Positions 1 through 9,900 of a DNA stretch of 43,901 nucleotides are shown here, in pieces (the stretch's first letter is position 1; each line of letters opens with the position of its first letter). The DNA is taken from contig CANJVW010000014.1 of NCBI GenBank assembly GCA_947478495.1, positions 1-43,901 of the forward strand. Reading direction: 5' to 3'. This stretch comes from Legionellales bacterium. GTDB taxonomy: Bacteria; Pseudomonadota; Gammaproteobacteria; DSM-16500. The notes below the pieces were generated by a model that saw nothing but the letters and a program-made list of their open reading frames with translations, was not told the origin of the DNA and did not search any database. The translations under genes and the position numbers were made by a program.

Positions 1-51
1 AATTGATTTGATGGATTACGACGCAAAAAGAGCGTCTACTCCACCCTACAT

Positions 52-741
52 TTACTCTTTCTTCGCATCCGATGCTGTATCAGCACTTTCTTCACCTTCA
101 GCAGCCGCTACTTCTTCACCTTCTGCAGCAACTACTTCTTCAACAGGCTCTTCCACAATATGAGGAACATGTAGTGATACAACAAGCAAATCATGGCCTT
201 CGACTCCATGTGCAAATGCGACTAACTCAACACCTTTAGGCAACACTAATTCACTTAAATGCAATACTTGATCTAGCACAAAATGACTCACATCGACGGC
301 GATGAACTCAGGCAAGTCCGCAGGGAGGCACACCACTTCCACATCGCTAATCGTGTGTGAAAAGACGCCTTCTTCTGCTAAGCCAGGCGCTACATCTTGG
401 CCTAGAAAATGCAACGGCACATGCATATGTAATTTCTGATCAGCACGTACGCGCTGAAAATCTGCATGACAAAGACGGGGCTTAGCGGGATGACGCTGCA
501 ATGCCTTTAGCACCACTTTTTCTGCTTTCCCACTCACTGTCAGCGTTAAAATACGAGAATAAAACGCTTCATGAGACAACGCATGAAATAATTGATTATG
601 ATCCAAGGTTAACGAAACCGCGGGCTCTCCACCACCGTAAACAACGGCAGGGACTTTATTGCTGTGACGTAGGCGGCGGCTCGCACCTTTCCCCAAGTCT
701 TGACGCACTTCTGCGCTTACTTCAAATGTAACTGCTGACAT
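52..741 (-). CDS. rplY: 50S ribosomal protein L25, long (Ctc/TL5) form
   Basis: This protein binds 5S rRNA in the large ribosomal subunit. It is 229 residues long, so it is the two-domain Ctc/TL5 form and not the short (about 95 residue) E. coli L25. The N-terminal 5S-binding barrel (about residues 5-95) includes the GKGASRRLR stretch and the VPAVVYGG loop. The C-terminal beta domain (about 100-190) is followed by a Glu/Ala-rich acidic tail (about 193-229). The ATG at 739-741 is preceded by a good ribosome binding site (GGAGAG). It lies downstream of prs on the same strand, the usual gammaproteobacterial order. The 190-base spacer holds two stem-loops, described separately. The acidic low-complexity tail is common in this form. 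Confidence 0.97.
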   Translation of the reverse strand: MSAVTFEVSAEVRQDLGKGASRRLRHSNKVPAVVYGGGEPAVSLTLDHNQLFHALSHEAFYSRILTLTVSGKAEKVVLKALQRHPAKPRLCHADFQRVRADQKLHMHVPLHFLGQDVAPGLAEEGVFSHTISDVEVVCLPADLPEFIAVDVSHFVLDQVLHLSELVLPKGVELVAFAHGVEGHDLLVVSLHVPHIVEEPVEEVVAAEGEEVAAAEGEESADTASDAKKE

Positions 742-769
742 GTTTCTCTCCAGTATTAATATATGCTAC

Positions 770-826
770 GCTCGAGCAAAGCTCGAGCTTGCACTTAGAG
801 GGGGAATCGCAATTCTCCACTCTAAG
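770..826 (-). promoter_or_regulatory. Two tandem stem-loops in the rplY leader
   Basis: Read on the minus strand, the first hairpin (826-794) has a perfect 7-bp base (CTTAGAG/CTCTAAG), inner pairs GG/CC and GAAT/ATTC with two mismatches, and a TGCG loop. The second (788-770) is two copies of the self-complementary octamer GCTCGAGC separated by three bases. No T-run follows either, so they do not look like a simple terminator. They lie about 30-85 bases upstream of the rplY start, where a leader could control L25 synthesis or stabilise a processed prs-rplY transcript. The function is inferred from position and structure alone. Confidence 0.5.
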
Positions 827-931
827 AACACCCCATCGCGTTATATCAATGGAATGCTGCTAACGTTTAAAAGCTCCCCGTCACCGCGACCAGGATAGGG
901 GAAAGGGGGCCATTCTACCTGAATGACAGAA

Positions 932-1876
932 TTAGTCCAGAAACATCCGACTTAGAGAGCCCGCTCCACTGATCCGTCGAATGGCTTCGGCCATCATGTA
1001 ACTCAAGCTAATTTGGCGAATTCGACTACAAGCTTTCGCTTCGGGCTGCAAAGCGATGGTATCTGTGACCACTAATTCATCAAGCGCTGAGGCTTCAATA
1101 TTGGCAATGGCGGCACCCGATAAGACAGGATGTGTAATGTAGGCAACCACTTTAGCCGCCCCATGTTCTTTCAGCGCATCGACTGCCTTAGATAAGGTGC
1201 CTGCCGTATCCACAATATCATCCACAATAATGCATTCTCGATCTCTGACATCGCCAATAATATGCATGACTTGTGCTTCATTGCGCTGCGGACGACGTTT
1301 GTCAATAATGGCTAAGTCGGAGCCTGGCAACCGTTTCGACACGGCTCGTGCACGAATCACACCACCGACATCCGGTGAGACCACCATGATATTCTTATAT
1401 CGGTTCGCAATGTCGTCCAGCATAATGGGTGTGCTATATAGGTTATCCACTGGCATATAGAAAAAACCTTGAATTTGATCAGCATGTAAATCAACGGTGA
1501 CCAGACGACTAATTCCCACTGATGCCATCATATCCGCGACGACTTTAGCGGTAATGGGTACGCGCGCGGAGCGAACACGTCGATCTTGGCGGGCATAACC
1601 AAAATACGGCACCACTGCCGTAATGCGCAGAGCCGAAGCGCGACGCAAGGCATCCGCCATAATGATGAGCTCCATCAAATTGTCGTTCGACGGTGCAGCA
1701 GTGGATTGTACCAAGAAAATCTCGCGGCCTCGTACATTTTCCTGAATTTCAACCATGACCTCGCCGTCACTGAAGCGGCCAACCAACGCTTTTCCGAGAG
1801 GAAGATTGAGTTGATCGACAATACGCTGAGCGAGGTCAGGATTTGCATTTCCGGTGAAGACCATGATGTCAGGCAC
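932..1876 (-). CDS. prs: Ribose-phosphate pyrophosphokinase (PRPP synthetase)
   Basis: The enzyme makes phosphoribosyl pyrophosphate from ribose 5-phosphate and ATP, feeding purine, pyrimidine, histidine, tryptophan and NAD synthesis in the cytosol. At 314 residues it is the normal class I length. Visible motifs are the early [10 protein letters not shown] segment, the [12 protein letters not shown]-binding flexible loop, the [12 protein letters not shown] metal-binding stretch and the PRPP loop [13 protein letters not shown] (about residues 215-227). The start is GTG at 1874-1876, eight bases after an AAGGA ribosome binding site. This matches the conserved N-terminus (MPDI, compare MPDMKLF in E. 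coli), so an internal ATG four codons later is less likely. tRNA-Gln lies 28 bases upstream and is probably co-transcribed. Confidence 0.98.
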   Translation of the reverse strand: MPDIMVFTGNANPDLAQRIVDQLNLPLGKALVGRFSDGEVMVEIQENVRGREIFLVQSTAAPSNDNLMELIIMADALRRASALRITAVVPYFGYARQDRRVRSARVPITAKVVADMMASVGISRLVTVDLHADQIQGFFYMPVDNLYSTPIMLDDIANRYKNIMVVSPDVGGVIRARAVSKRLPGSDLAIIDKRRPQRNEAQVMHIIGDVRDRECIIVDDIVDTAGTLSKAVDALKEHGAAKVVAYITHPVLSGAAIANIEASALDELVVTDTIALQPEAKACSRIRQISLSYMMAEAIRRISGAGSLSRMFLD

Positions 1877-1904
1877 AAGACGTCCTTAATAACAGATTAG
1901 AATT

Positions 1905-1979
1905 TGGCTGGGGTGCTAGGGATCGAACCTAGGAATGCCGAGATCAAAACCCGGTGCCTTACCGCTTGGCTACACCCCA
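1905..1979 (-). tRNA. tRNA-Gln (anticodon TTG)
   Basis: A 75-base cloverleaf on the minus strand. The 7-bp acceptor stem pairs TGGGGTG with CACCCCA, the discriminator is G, and the 3' CCA is encoded. The D-arm contains AGCCAAGCGGTAAGGC, the anticodon loop is TTTTGAT with anticodon TTG, and the T-arm loop is TTCGATC. tRNA-Gln directly upstream of prs is a recurring gammaproteobacterial arrangement. Confidence 0.97.
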
Positions 1980-2039
1980 AAACTGGTATTTACTAAAAAT
2001 TGAGCCAGGGCGCTATTTTGATGATTCTGCTCGAGTGTG

Positions 2040-2609
2040 TCAACATAAAAGCCATTGATGAATCACAAGTTTTATTTTAACTACCCCTTTTTCTAATACT
2101 ATCCTGGTCGGCAAAGTGATGCCACTCACCATTTGAAACTGTGAAAAGTTAACCGTCCAGCCCTGCTGCACCAACTGAACCAGATGATGGTCTGAATCAA
2201 ACACCTTATTAACCCGTTGATGTGGCACAGATTGCGCGTTCATCCAGTAAGCCATATTAGACACCGGCCACTGCCAGCCCAGTTGATTCCTCACCAGCTG
2301 CTCGGGAGTGGAAGCACGCAATACGCGGCCATCAACTGTCTGTAAGACGACTTGACCCGGCCGGCTCGTTAATATAAAGAGTGTCGCTCCTAGCGGTCCT
2401 GATCCATTAATCGTGTATTGATTACCTCTTTGAAGCCATTCGACCTGAAAGCTGCCACTAGAAACGGGATCTCCTGTTTGAATCGCCATGGATGCGCTCA
2501 TCGTCCAATAATTTGTCGATTTGGGGTGCGGCGGACAAAAGGAAGGATCGGTTGCGCAACCAGACAAAGAAAGAGCAAAAAATAAAACCGAACAGTAAAA
2601 TAATCTCAT
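2040..2609 (-). CDS. lolB: Outer-membrane lipoprotein receptor LolB
   Basis: LolB accepts lipoproteins from the periplasmic carrier LolA and inserts them into the outer membrane; it is itself a lipoprotein. From the ATG at 2607-2609 the product is 189 residues, with a short signal peptide and lipobox LSGC (lipidated Cys about residue 18). The family pattern follows: TMSASMAIQTG and GSFQVEWLQRGNQYTINGSGPLG, then LGWQWPVSNMAYWMNAQ, which corresponds to the conserved LGW-PV--L--W-RG block. A TTG ten codons upstream would extend the frame but would put charged and polar residues before an already complete signal peptide. Sequence conservation is modest, as is usual for LolB, but the lipobox, the LGW block and the neighbourhood (lolB next to prs) agree. 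No ispE lies between it and prs. Confidence 0.85.
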   Translation of the reverse strand: MRLFYCSVLFFALSLSGCATDPSFCPPHPKSTNYWTMSASMAIQTGDPVSSGSFQVEWLQRGNQYTINGSGPLGATLFILTSRPGQVVLQTVDGRVLRASTPEQLVRNQLGWQWPVSNMAYWMNAQSVPHQRVNKVFDSDHHLVQLVQQGWTVNFSQFQMVSGITLPTRIVLEKGVVKIKLVIHQWLLC

Positions 2610-2633
2610 AATAAAGAGTATACCGTGAAATGA

Positions 2634-2659
2634 GGCCAATTATATGCAATAATTTGGCC
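2634..2659. promoter_or_regulatory. Palindrome GGCCAA-N14-TTGGCC in a divergent promoter region
   Basis: Perfect 6-bp inverted half-sites lie in the 78-bp gap between the divergent lolB and ychF starts. The intervening bases are AT-rich and partly symmetrical. The position suits an operator for one or both genes. No regulator is recognised. Confidence 0.3.
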
Positions 2660-2687
2660 CTTTAAATCATTATAAAAAGGGCGTGCC

Positions 2688-3779
2688 ATGGGCATCAAAT
2701 GTGGAATTGTGGGATTACCCAATGTCGGTAAATCAACTCTCTTTAATTGTCTCACCAAAGCGGGTGTCGATGCCTCCAATTACCCCTTTTGTACGATTGA
2801 ACCCAATGTCGGGGTGGTTGCTGTACCTGATGCGCGTTTGCAGCAATTAGCGATTATTGTAAAACCACAGCGCATATTGCCAACTACGATCGAATTTGTC
2901 GATATCGCAGGGTTAGTGAAAGGTGCTGCAAGCGGCGAAGGATTAGGTAATAAATTTTTAGCGAATATCCGGGAAACGGATGCGATCACTCACGTGGTGC
3001 GCTGTTTTCAAAATGACGATGTGGTGCACGTCCATGGAAAAATTTCTCCGCTGGATGATATCGCCGTCATCAATACAGAATTAGCACTGGCTGATTTAGA
3101 AACCATTGAGCGCGCGATACTCCGCGTGACAAAACAAGCGCGAAGCGGAGATAAAACGGCAGTTGCAGAGGCCGCTTTACTGGAAAGAGTACGCGCGCAA
3201 CTCAACGAGGGCGAACCTGTTCGCGCAATGACGCTCACAGTTGATGAAAAAAATCGTCTCACATTATTACAACTACTAACACTCAAACCCACGCTCTATA
3301 TTGCCAATGTCGCAGAAGATGGATTTACTAATAATCCTTTTCTGGATGCTGTCACCGCTTTAGCGGCGAAAGAAGACGCACGCGTTGTCGCTGTCTGCGC
3401 ATCCCTTGAATCAGAAATCACTGAACTAGAAGAAGATGAAAAACGCGCTTTCTTAAACGATTTAAATCTCGATGCACCCGGCTTAGATCGCGTCATCCAA
3501 GCGGCTTATGAATTGCTCGGGTTAGACACCTACTTCACGGCTGGCGTACAAGAGGTTCGCGCCTGGACTATCCCGCATCATTGCACCGCACCCCAAGCCG
3601 CTGGTGTTATTCACACTGATTTTGAAAAAGGTTTTATCCGTGCTGAAGTGATCTCATTTGATGATTATATTCACTATAAAGGCGAGGCAGGCGCGAAAGA
3701 TGCCGGAAAATGGCGCTTAGAGGGGAAAGAATATCTCGTCAAAGATGGTGATGTAATGCATTTTCGTTTTAATGTCTAA
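2688..3779 (+). CDS. ychF: Redox-regulated ATPase/GTPase YchF (OLA1 family)
   Basis: YchF is a ribosome-associated P-loop NTPase of the TRAFAC/Obg class that hydrolyses ATP in preference to GTP. The protein is the standard 363 residues. The P-loop GLPNVGKST is at about residues 9-17, the G3 stretch is [11 protein letters not shown], and the G4 position carries NVAED instead of NKxD, the known reason for its ATP preference. The C-terminal TGS domain includes [21 protein letters not shown] and [15 protein letters not shown]. The start ATG follows AAAAAGGG. In many relatives ychF follows pth downstream of rplY. Here it is divergent from lolB, on the other side of the prs-rplY group. Confidence 0.98.
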   Translation: MGIKCGIVGLPNVGKSTLFNCLTKAGVDASNYPFCTIEPNVGVVAVPDARLQQLAIIVKPQRILPTTIEFVDIAGLVKGAASGEGLGNKFLANIRETDAITHVVRCFQNDDVVHVHGKISPLDDIAVINTELALADLETIERAILRVTKQARSGDKTAVAEAALLERVRAQLNEGEPVRAMTLTVDEKNRLTLLQLLTLKPTLYIANVAEDGFTNNPFLDAVTALAAKEDARVVAVCASLESEITELEEDEKRAFLNDLNLDAPGLDRVIQAAYELLGLDTYFTAGVQEVRAWTIPHHCTAPQAAGVIHTDFEKGFIRAEVISFDDYIHYKGEAGAKDAGKWRLEGKEYLVKDGDVMHFRFNV

Positions 3780-3832
3780 TCAAAAAAACGATAAACTATG
3801 TATAAAAAAAATAGTAAACAGGAGATCAGATC

Positions 3833-6160
3833 ATGAAGTCTAAAGCAATCATATCTATTCTAAGTGTCTGGCTGTACGCCCCATTTGCTTTTGCTACAGG
3901 ATTCGACTTTGGAAACCCCGCCGCGCGCGCATTTGTCGATAAGGTGCTAAGCCAAATGACGCTGAATGAAAAAATTGGCCAAATGACGCTATCTCTCCCG
4001 GAATTTCTGAATTCAGAGCTATCCTCTTTTCAAGACTATCATTTAGGGGGCATGTTAATTGCAGCCAACAATGAAGCGCCTATCGGTGATAATTTTGCAA
4101 CCTGGAAATCAGGAAACAATGTAGGGGCTCTCGATCTCGACCACTGGAAACGCATGACAACTGAAATAAAAACACATCCTGTGACTGTCGGTACAGCAGT
4201 CAATAACCAATATACCATCGGATTGCTCTTGGGGACTGATGCTGTTCACGGCGATCAACATACCGCAGCAGTCATGATTTTTCCTCACAATATTGGTTTA
4301 GGTGCAACGCATGATCCCGAGCTTGTGCATCAAATCGCTCAGTGGACTGCTGTGGATGTCCGAAAAAGTGGGTTTAATTGGGCCTATGCTCCAACGGTTG
4401 CTATCATTCACGATTATCGATGGGGCCGAACATATGAATCCTTCGGCAGTCAACCTAATTGGATTCATGACTTCGCTAAGTCGTATGTCGATGGCGCGCA
4501 ACAAATCGATCCCGCAACCGGGCAACTCAAAGGAATGCTCACCTCAACAAAACATTTTATAGGAGATGGCAATACCAACGACGGAATAGACCAGGGAGAT
4601 GTTACTGTTACCGATGAGCAACAATTTATCGATGAAAACATCGCGGGTTATCTTGGCGCAAAAGAAGCTTTCACTGGGACCGTGATGCTTTCCTATAGCC
4701 AAATTAATGAAAAACCGATGTCCATCTATCAACACTACATTCAAACATATTTGTTTCCTGATTTCAGCGGATTCACAGTGAGCGATTATGGCGCGGTCGC
4801 AAAAGTAGCTGAAAAGTATAGTGCTAACGCTATAGACACCCCTAATTGGTGTCATCCGATAACAGGAGCGCCAGACTGGTGCACAGATCCCAACAACGAC
4901 TCAATTAACATGAGATACCTTCAAGCCATCAAAGACTCCGTTAATGCAGGGCTCGGCATGATCATGTTATCCACGTATGTTCGAGATGATTATAGCAACA
5001 TAGAGGACTTTCAACGCTATATTCGAGACAACGTTCAACACCAAGCAATCTCAGAAGAGCAAATCAACAACGCTGTAAGGCGTATCCTAGAAGTAAAATA
5101 TGCGATGGGGCTCATCAAAGAAGGCGGAAATCAAATCATTCCTGACGATGTCATACCGCCCTTGCCAAATATTGATGAAAAAACAGTTGCGCTCAAAGCG
5201 GCTGAAGAATCGTTGGTATTACTTAAGAATAACATGCCCAACACCACTGACCCCCTTATTCCTGTCGACCCCAGGAAGATCAAGCATATTATCTTATTAG
5301 GCAAAGCAAGTGATACCGCAGGCTATCTCTGTGGAGGATGGACTGTTAAATGGCAAGGTGTCACATCTGATGAATATCTTGGCGATGCCAGCACGATATT
5401 AAGTGGCATTAAACAAGTTGCGCCTAACGCTCAAATAGAAAAAATAGATATACAAACCGATTATTATGATAGAAACGATTCTTTCCATCCTGTCTCTATT
5501 CCAAAACAAACTGATATAGACAAATTAACACATTTATTTGACACATCTCCCGATGGAAAACCCTCTGATTATCAATCAGATAACACCCTGATCATTGCCA
5601 CAACAGCAGAAAGACCGTATGCCGAATTCTATGGCACCATTAGTCTAAACCACCCCGCTTACTCATCAGATATTGGCAACGGAGACATCCTTCAGCCAAC
5701 CCACCCCATCATTATTGGGGGCGACAATGACAATACCCTAGCAGCATTGCAAAGCCTACACGATAAACACATTGCAGTACCTGTGGTTTCTGTCTTTATC
5801 GCTGGGCGCCCGCTGATGATTGATACATTATTATCGGTAAGCAACGCCTTCTTGGTCGCGTGGTTGCCTGGATCTGAGGGTGGCGATGCAATTGCAAAGG
5901 CGATTTTTGGACAATATGCGATGGGTCAAGAATCTAAAACAAACACAGCCGGTGAAACAACAAGAGCCAACACGCTATCTGTCTCTTGGCCAAAAGACAT
6001 TGCGCAATCGGAATCAGGAAAATTGTTTGGATTTTGCAATAACCCGGATCCCTACTTCCCGAAGTCAGATGACTCCGCTAATCCGGATATTCCGCGATTT
6101 AATTGTGGGTTTGGATTGAAGACGGAGCTCTTGCCGCAAAATCAAGGTGTTCAGCACTAA
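3833..6160 (+). CDS. Secreted glycoside hydrolase family 3 beta-glucosidase/glucan exohydrolase
   Basis: Family 3 enzymes remove terminal sugars, usually beta-glucose or N-acetylhexosamine, by a retaining mechanism. The 775-residue product starts with a signal peptide (basic start, hydrophobic core, likely cleavage near AFA at about residue 22). The N-terminal barrel carries MTLNEKIGQM, GTDAVHGDQH, WAYAPTVAI, the KHFIGDGNTNDG block and SDYGAV, in which Asp318 is the predicted nucleophile. The C-terminal sandwich domain (about 450-765) contains EESLVLLKNN and CGGWTVKWQG and ends with FGFGLKTE-like spacing. The GDGNTNDGIDQGD pattern is closest to the plant and bacterial exo-1,3/1,4-beta-glucanase branch, so a glucan is the likeliest substrate. 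The ribosome binding site is CAGGAG. It appears monocistronic, with no sugar transporter beside it. Confidence 0.9.
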   Translation: MKSKAIISILSVWLYAPFAFATGFDFGNPAARAFVDKVLSQMTLNEKIGQMTLSLPEFLNSELSSFQDYHLGGMLIAANNEAPIGDNFATWKSGNNVGALDLDHWKRMTTEIKTHPVTVGTAVNNQYTIGLLLGTDAVHGDQHTAAVMIFPHNIGLGATHDPELVHQIAQWTAVDVRKSGFNWAYAPTVAIIHDYRWGRTYESFGSQPNWIHDFAKSYVDGAQQIDPATGQLKGMLTSTKHFIGDGNTNDGIDQGDVTVTDEQQFIDENIAGYLGAKEAFTGTVMLSYSQINEKPMSIYQHYIQTYLFPDFSGFTVSDYGAVAKVAEKYSANAIDTPNWCHPITGAPDWCTDPNNDSINMRYLQAIKDSVNAGLGMIMLSTYVRDDYSNIEDFQRYIRDNVQHQAISEEQINNAVRRILEVKYAMGLIKEGGNQIIPDDVIPPLPNIDEKTVALKAAEESLVLLKNNMPNTTDPLIPVDPRKIKHIILLGKASDTAGYLCGGWTVKWQGVTSDEYLGDASTILSGIKQVAPNAQIEKIDIQTDYYDRNDSFHPVSIPKQTDIDKLTHLFDTSPDGKPSDYQSDNTLIIATTAERPYAEFYGTISLNHPAYSSDIGNGDILQPTHPIIIGGDNDNTLAALQSLHDKHIAVPVVSVFIAGRPLMIDTLLSVSNAFLVAWLPGSEGGDAIAKAIFGQYAMGQESKTNTAGETTRANTLSVSWPKDIAQSESGKLFGFCNNPDPYFPKSDDSANPDIPRFNCGFGLKTELLPQNQGVQH

Positions 6161-6176
6161 AAGGTCCCGGCAAATC

Positions 6177-6266
6177 ATTGTCATCCTGAGCAAAGCGAAG
6201 GATCGGTTTACATTCTCTATGGTAAGGAATTTGATATCGCTCTTTCGCTTTGCTCAGGATGACAAT
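6177..6266. repeat. 23-bp perfect inverted repeat of the TCATCCTGAG type
   Basis: The arms at 6177-6199 and 6244-6266 are perfect reverse complements around a 44-base loop. The core, TCATCCTGAGCAAAGCGAAG, is a sequence type seen as dispersed palindromic repeats in many bacterial genomes. It begins 16 bases after the glycosidase stop codon and could act as a transcript 3' end stabiliser or be a small mobile palindromic element. No other full copy was seen in the window, but a degenerate relative lies at 6825-6930. Confidence 0.85.
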
Positions 6267-6280
6267 AGATTTAAACACTA

Positions 6281-6478
6281 TTAATCTCCAAAAGACCCAT
6301 AAAACGTTCTTGTTTGAGGCGCATCTCCGACTGCCGCCCGAGGATTGTTTGAATCTTTTTGGCGTTTCTCCCATTCTTTCTGCGCATCCAAAACACTTAT
6401 ATTGCCAAATCCAACCTGTTCTTTAAGGTCAGCGGCAAACATTCCAAGTTCTGACACCCTGGCTTCTCTGCTTTGCAT
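6281..6478 (-). CDS. Small hypothetical protein, 65 residues
   Basis: No family is recognised. Support comes from a well-placed ribosome binding site (AGAGGA, nine bases before the ATG at 6476-6478), a balanced soluble composition, and a sequence that reads like a real protein: a helix-forming N-terminal half (SREARVSELGMFAADLKEQ), a charged middle (DAQKEWEKRQKD) and an aromatic C-terminus (TFYGSFGD). It has no signal peptide or membrane segment. It is convergent with the glycosidase gene and ends 14 bases from the inverted repeat. It may instead be a chance frame in a gene-poor region. Confidence 0.5.
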   Translation of the reverse strand: MQSREARVSELGMFAADLKEQVGFGNISVLDAQKEWEKRQKDSNNPRAAVGDAPQTRTFYGSFGD

Positions 6479-6824
6479 AAAATTATCCTCTTTTTTTAAA
6501 AATACAATAATCCAACATACTTTTTTTAAACTAAAAGTAAGTGGGTTTTAAAAATAAAACAAATGAGGGAAAGCTTAGTGGTGGGATCGTAGTAGGTGGT
6601 TGGGGAACCACCAATACGATGCCGTAGACATCGTAATGACATGCAACAAGAAGGATGCGCACAACACAACGGCATTAAACAAGCTATGCTTGTTTGATTC
6701 AACCTTGCGTGGAGCGCGTAAAAACATAAATCACCAAAATATAAATATCCAGGTTACCTTACACGACTTAATTTGTGACTGTCAAGCGATTTAGATAAGC
6801 TTACTCTACGCACAAAAAAAATTT
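6479..6824. other. Gene-free spacer with short hairpins
   Basis: No convincing gene. Two small perfect hairpins are visible: GGTGGTT-GGGG-AACCACC (6595-6612) and AAACAAGC-TAT-GCTTGTTT (6677-6695). A 64-codon plus-strand frame crosses both but has no ribosome binding site. A small RNA is possible but unsupported: no promoter and terminator pair was identified. Confidence 0.4.
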
Positions 6825-6930
6825 CCGCTCATCCTCAGGAGGCGCTTTTTTTTCGCCGTCTCGAAGGATAGAGCTGAAATGGGCCGCCCTTCGAGAGGAC
6901 ACAAAGAACATGTCTCCTCAGGGTGAGTGG
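6825..6930. repeat. Nested palindromic repeat element
   Basis: The outer arms CCGCTCATCCTCAGGAG (6825-6841) and its imperfect complement (6914-6930) match at 14 of 17 positions. An inner pair, TCTCGAAGG (6859-6867) and CCTTCGAGA (6888-6896), is perfect. The TCATCC-CAGG core resembles the repeat at 6177-6266, so both probably belong to one dispersed family. It lies 34 bases downstream of the glutamate dehydrogenase stop and may end or protect that transcript. An eight-T run sits inside the structure. Confidence 0.65.
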
Positions 6931-6963
6931 CTTTAGGTATTTTTACCATGCACAGAGGTAAAT

Positions 6964-9900
6964 TTAAGCCGCACTCGCATGAACCCAATCATAGAGCTCT
7001 CGAAGTGCAATAAAGAATGGCGTATAATCCGCGCTGGCATTGTCATGCAACATCTTTAAGACTTGCGTCCAACGTTCAACAGGGCGGCTGTGCTGCTTCA
7101 TCCAATCCTGAATCACATGCTTCACATTCGATTCAGTGACGGTGGTGCTCTGCATGATCACCATGGTTATCATTTTTTGCAATTGATCTAATTCATCACG
7201 CAACGTTAAGCGCGCCAAGGTATTCCAATACCCTTCTCTCGCATCTGCTCCGAGTTGATCGCGAAACCATACCAAATTAAAGTGCGTGCCCACATCAAAA
7301 TAGATTTTCGCAGTCATCTCAAGATCAAAGGATTGCTCTGTTGCGATATCAACAATGTTAAGCGTTGTGTATAGCACGCGATACATCATGACTCTTTCTG
7401 CTGCATCGACAGTGAGCCCTTTCGCCAAAAATTCTTTTTTAAGCACGGCCGATTGATTTCGCGTCATGCCACTCATTAACTCGGGGATCAAGCCTTCAAT
7501 TTTTTGTATTTGAGTTGAAAAATGGGCAATTGTGTTTGACATATCCTGTTGCAAGAAACGGCTTCTGATAAACCAACGAGAAGACAGATGCAACAAAGCA
7601 CGCGCATAGTGCAATAACTCATATTGCAATTTAATCGAAATTTTTGTCCCTAGCCCATCCAACAGATGAATTAATTCATCTGCTTTAAAAATACGTGACG
7701 CAATCGCATGTGCTTTGATAATTTCAACAACGGATGCGCCTGTTTCTTCTTTAATGCGATAGATAAAGGTAATGCCCATTTCATTTAACACATGATTACT
7801 GATCTGGGTTGCGATAATTTCTCGACGCAATCGATGGGATTGCATTTCATCATGATAGCTATTCGCTAATCTCGCCGGAAAAGCGGAAGCCAGCACACTA
7901 AAAAAGTATGGGTCGTCAGGCAGCTCTGATTTCAATATTTCACTTTTAAGATGAAGCTTTCGATACGCCAACAAAATAGCAAGCTCCGGACGACACAATC
8001 CCTTACCATTCGCTCTACGATCTAAAATCGTTTTATCATCTGGCAGGTATTCCACTGCTCGATCTAGCACGCCCACTGATTCTAAATCTTTTAAGCAACC
8101 CTGATATAATCCCATATAATGCGCGGCACTTAATGCAGAAAAACTCATGGTGAGCGCTTGATCGTAATTATCTTTCAAAACGAGCTGGGCGACTTCTTCT
8201 GTCATGCTCGCGAGCAACGTATCGCGCTGCTGTATTGTCAAAGCGCCTTTCGCGACAATCGCATCTAACAAAATCTTAATATTGACTTCATGATCCGAAC
8301 AATCCACGCCTGCTGAATTATCAATCGAATCCGTATTAATTAATCCACCTTGCAGCGCGTACTCAACCCGCCCTAATTGAGTAAACCCTAAATTACCGCC
8401 TTCACCCACCACGCGACACCGCAAGTCACTGCCATTAATGCGACAAAATTCATTCGTCTTGTCGCCCACATCTGCATGACTTTCTTTGCTCGACTTAACG
8501 TATGTACCAATGCCACCGTTAAACAGCAAATCAACTGGGGATTTTAAAATAGCGCGCACCAAATCATTCGGTGCCAATGCATCATCTTGAATGTCGAGTA
8601 TTTTTTTCATTTGAGGAGAAATCACAATCGATTTAGCAGATCGAGGGAAAATGCCCCCGCCAGCCGATATTAAATCGGCCTGATAATCTTCCCAAGACGA
8701 TCTCGGTAGTTCAAAGAGGCGTTTGCGTTCTCTAAATGATTTTTGTGGATCCGGTGTTGGGTCAATAAAAATATGGCGATGATCAAACGCCGCCAATAAC
8801 TTCATGTGTGGCGTATAAATCATGCCATTACCAAACACGTCGCCACTCATATCGCCAATGCCCACTACCGTTAACTTTGTTTCAGTGTCTTTCACGTCGA
8901 TATCGAGCTCACGAAAATGTCGGCACACAGACTCCCATGCACCACGTGCTGTAATCCCTATTTTTTTGTGGTCATACCCAGCAGACCCGCCGGACGCAAA
9001 CGCATCACCTAGCCAAAACCCGTATTCTTTCGAAATACCATTAGCCGTATCTGAAAACGTCGCGGTCCCCTTGTCGGCCGCTACCACTAAATAGGGATCT
9101 GCATCATCAAAGCAGACCACCTTGGGAGGACGAATGACTTCACTTTCTTTAAAATTATCAGTCAAATCGAGCAATGCGCTAATAAACTGTTTATAGCAAG
9201 CTATCCCTTCTTTTTGAAAAGCCTCTCGATCTGTCGCAGGGGGCGCCATCTTCAACACAAATCCACCTTTTGCGCCGGATGGCACAATCACAGCATTTTT
9301 CACTTTTTGCGCTTTCATGAGTCCCAGTACTTCGGTGCGAAAATCTTCGCGTCGATCAGACCAACGAATGCCGCCGCGCGCTACTTTTTCAGCTCGTAAA
9401 TGAATCCCTTCAAATCGTGGGGAATAAATAAATATTTCATACAGCGGATGGGGTAACGGCAACTCCGGTACATCGCCAGATTTGAATTTAAACGATAAAA
9501 CATTGTCACCTTTTTCAGTGAATGTCTGAAAATAATTCGTTCGCAAGGTAGCTGCGATCAGCTGAAGAAAACGCCGCATTGTGCGATCTTCATCCAAATT
9601 CGTAATGCTTTCTAAGGATTGCAGTATTTTTTTCTCGAGAGTAGATCCCTCTTTTTTAAATACATCCACTGTTTGAGGATTGTGTTTCATCTTGAAAAAT
9701 GCCACGAGATCTTTCGCAATACTCGCATATTTCACAACGGTTTGCTCAATATAATCTTGGCTAAACCGAAATCCGATTTGCCGCAAATATTTAGCATAGG
9801 CTCGCAAGAGCGTAATTTCTTCGCCCGTCAACTCTGCGCGCAAAACGAGGTTATTAAAACTATCATTCTCACAACGCGAAGCGCACACATTTTTTAATAA

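Noticed and set aside
6600-6794. A 64-codon plus-strand frame after the glycosidase gene
   Set aside because: No ribosome binding site, crosses two short hairpins, and the translation (many Asn, Cys, His) does not resemble a protein.
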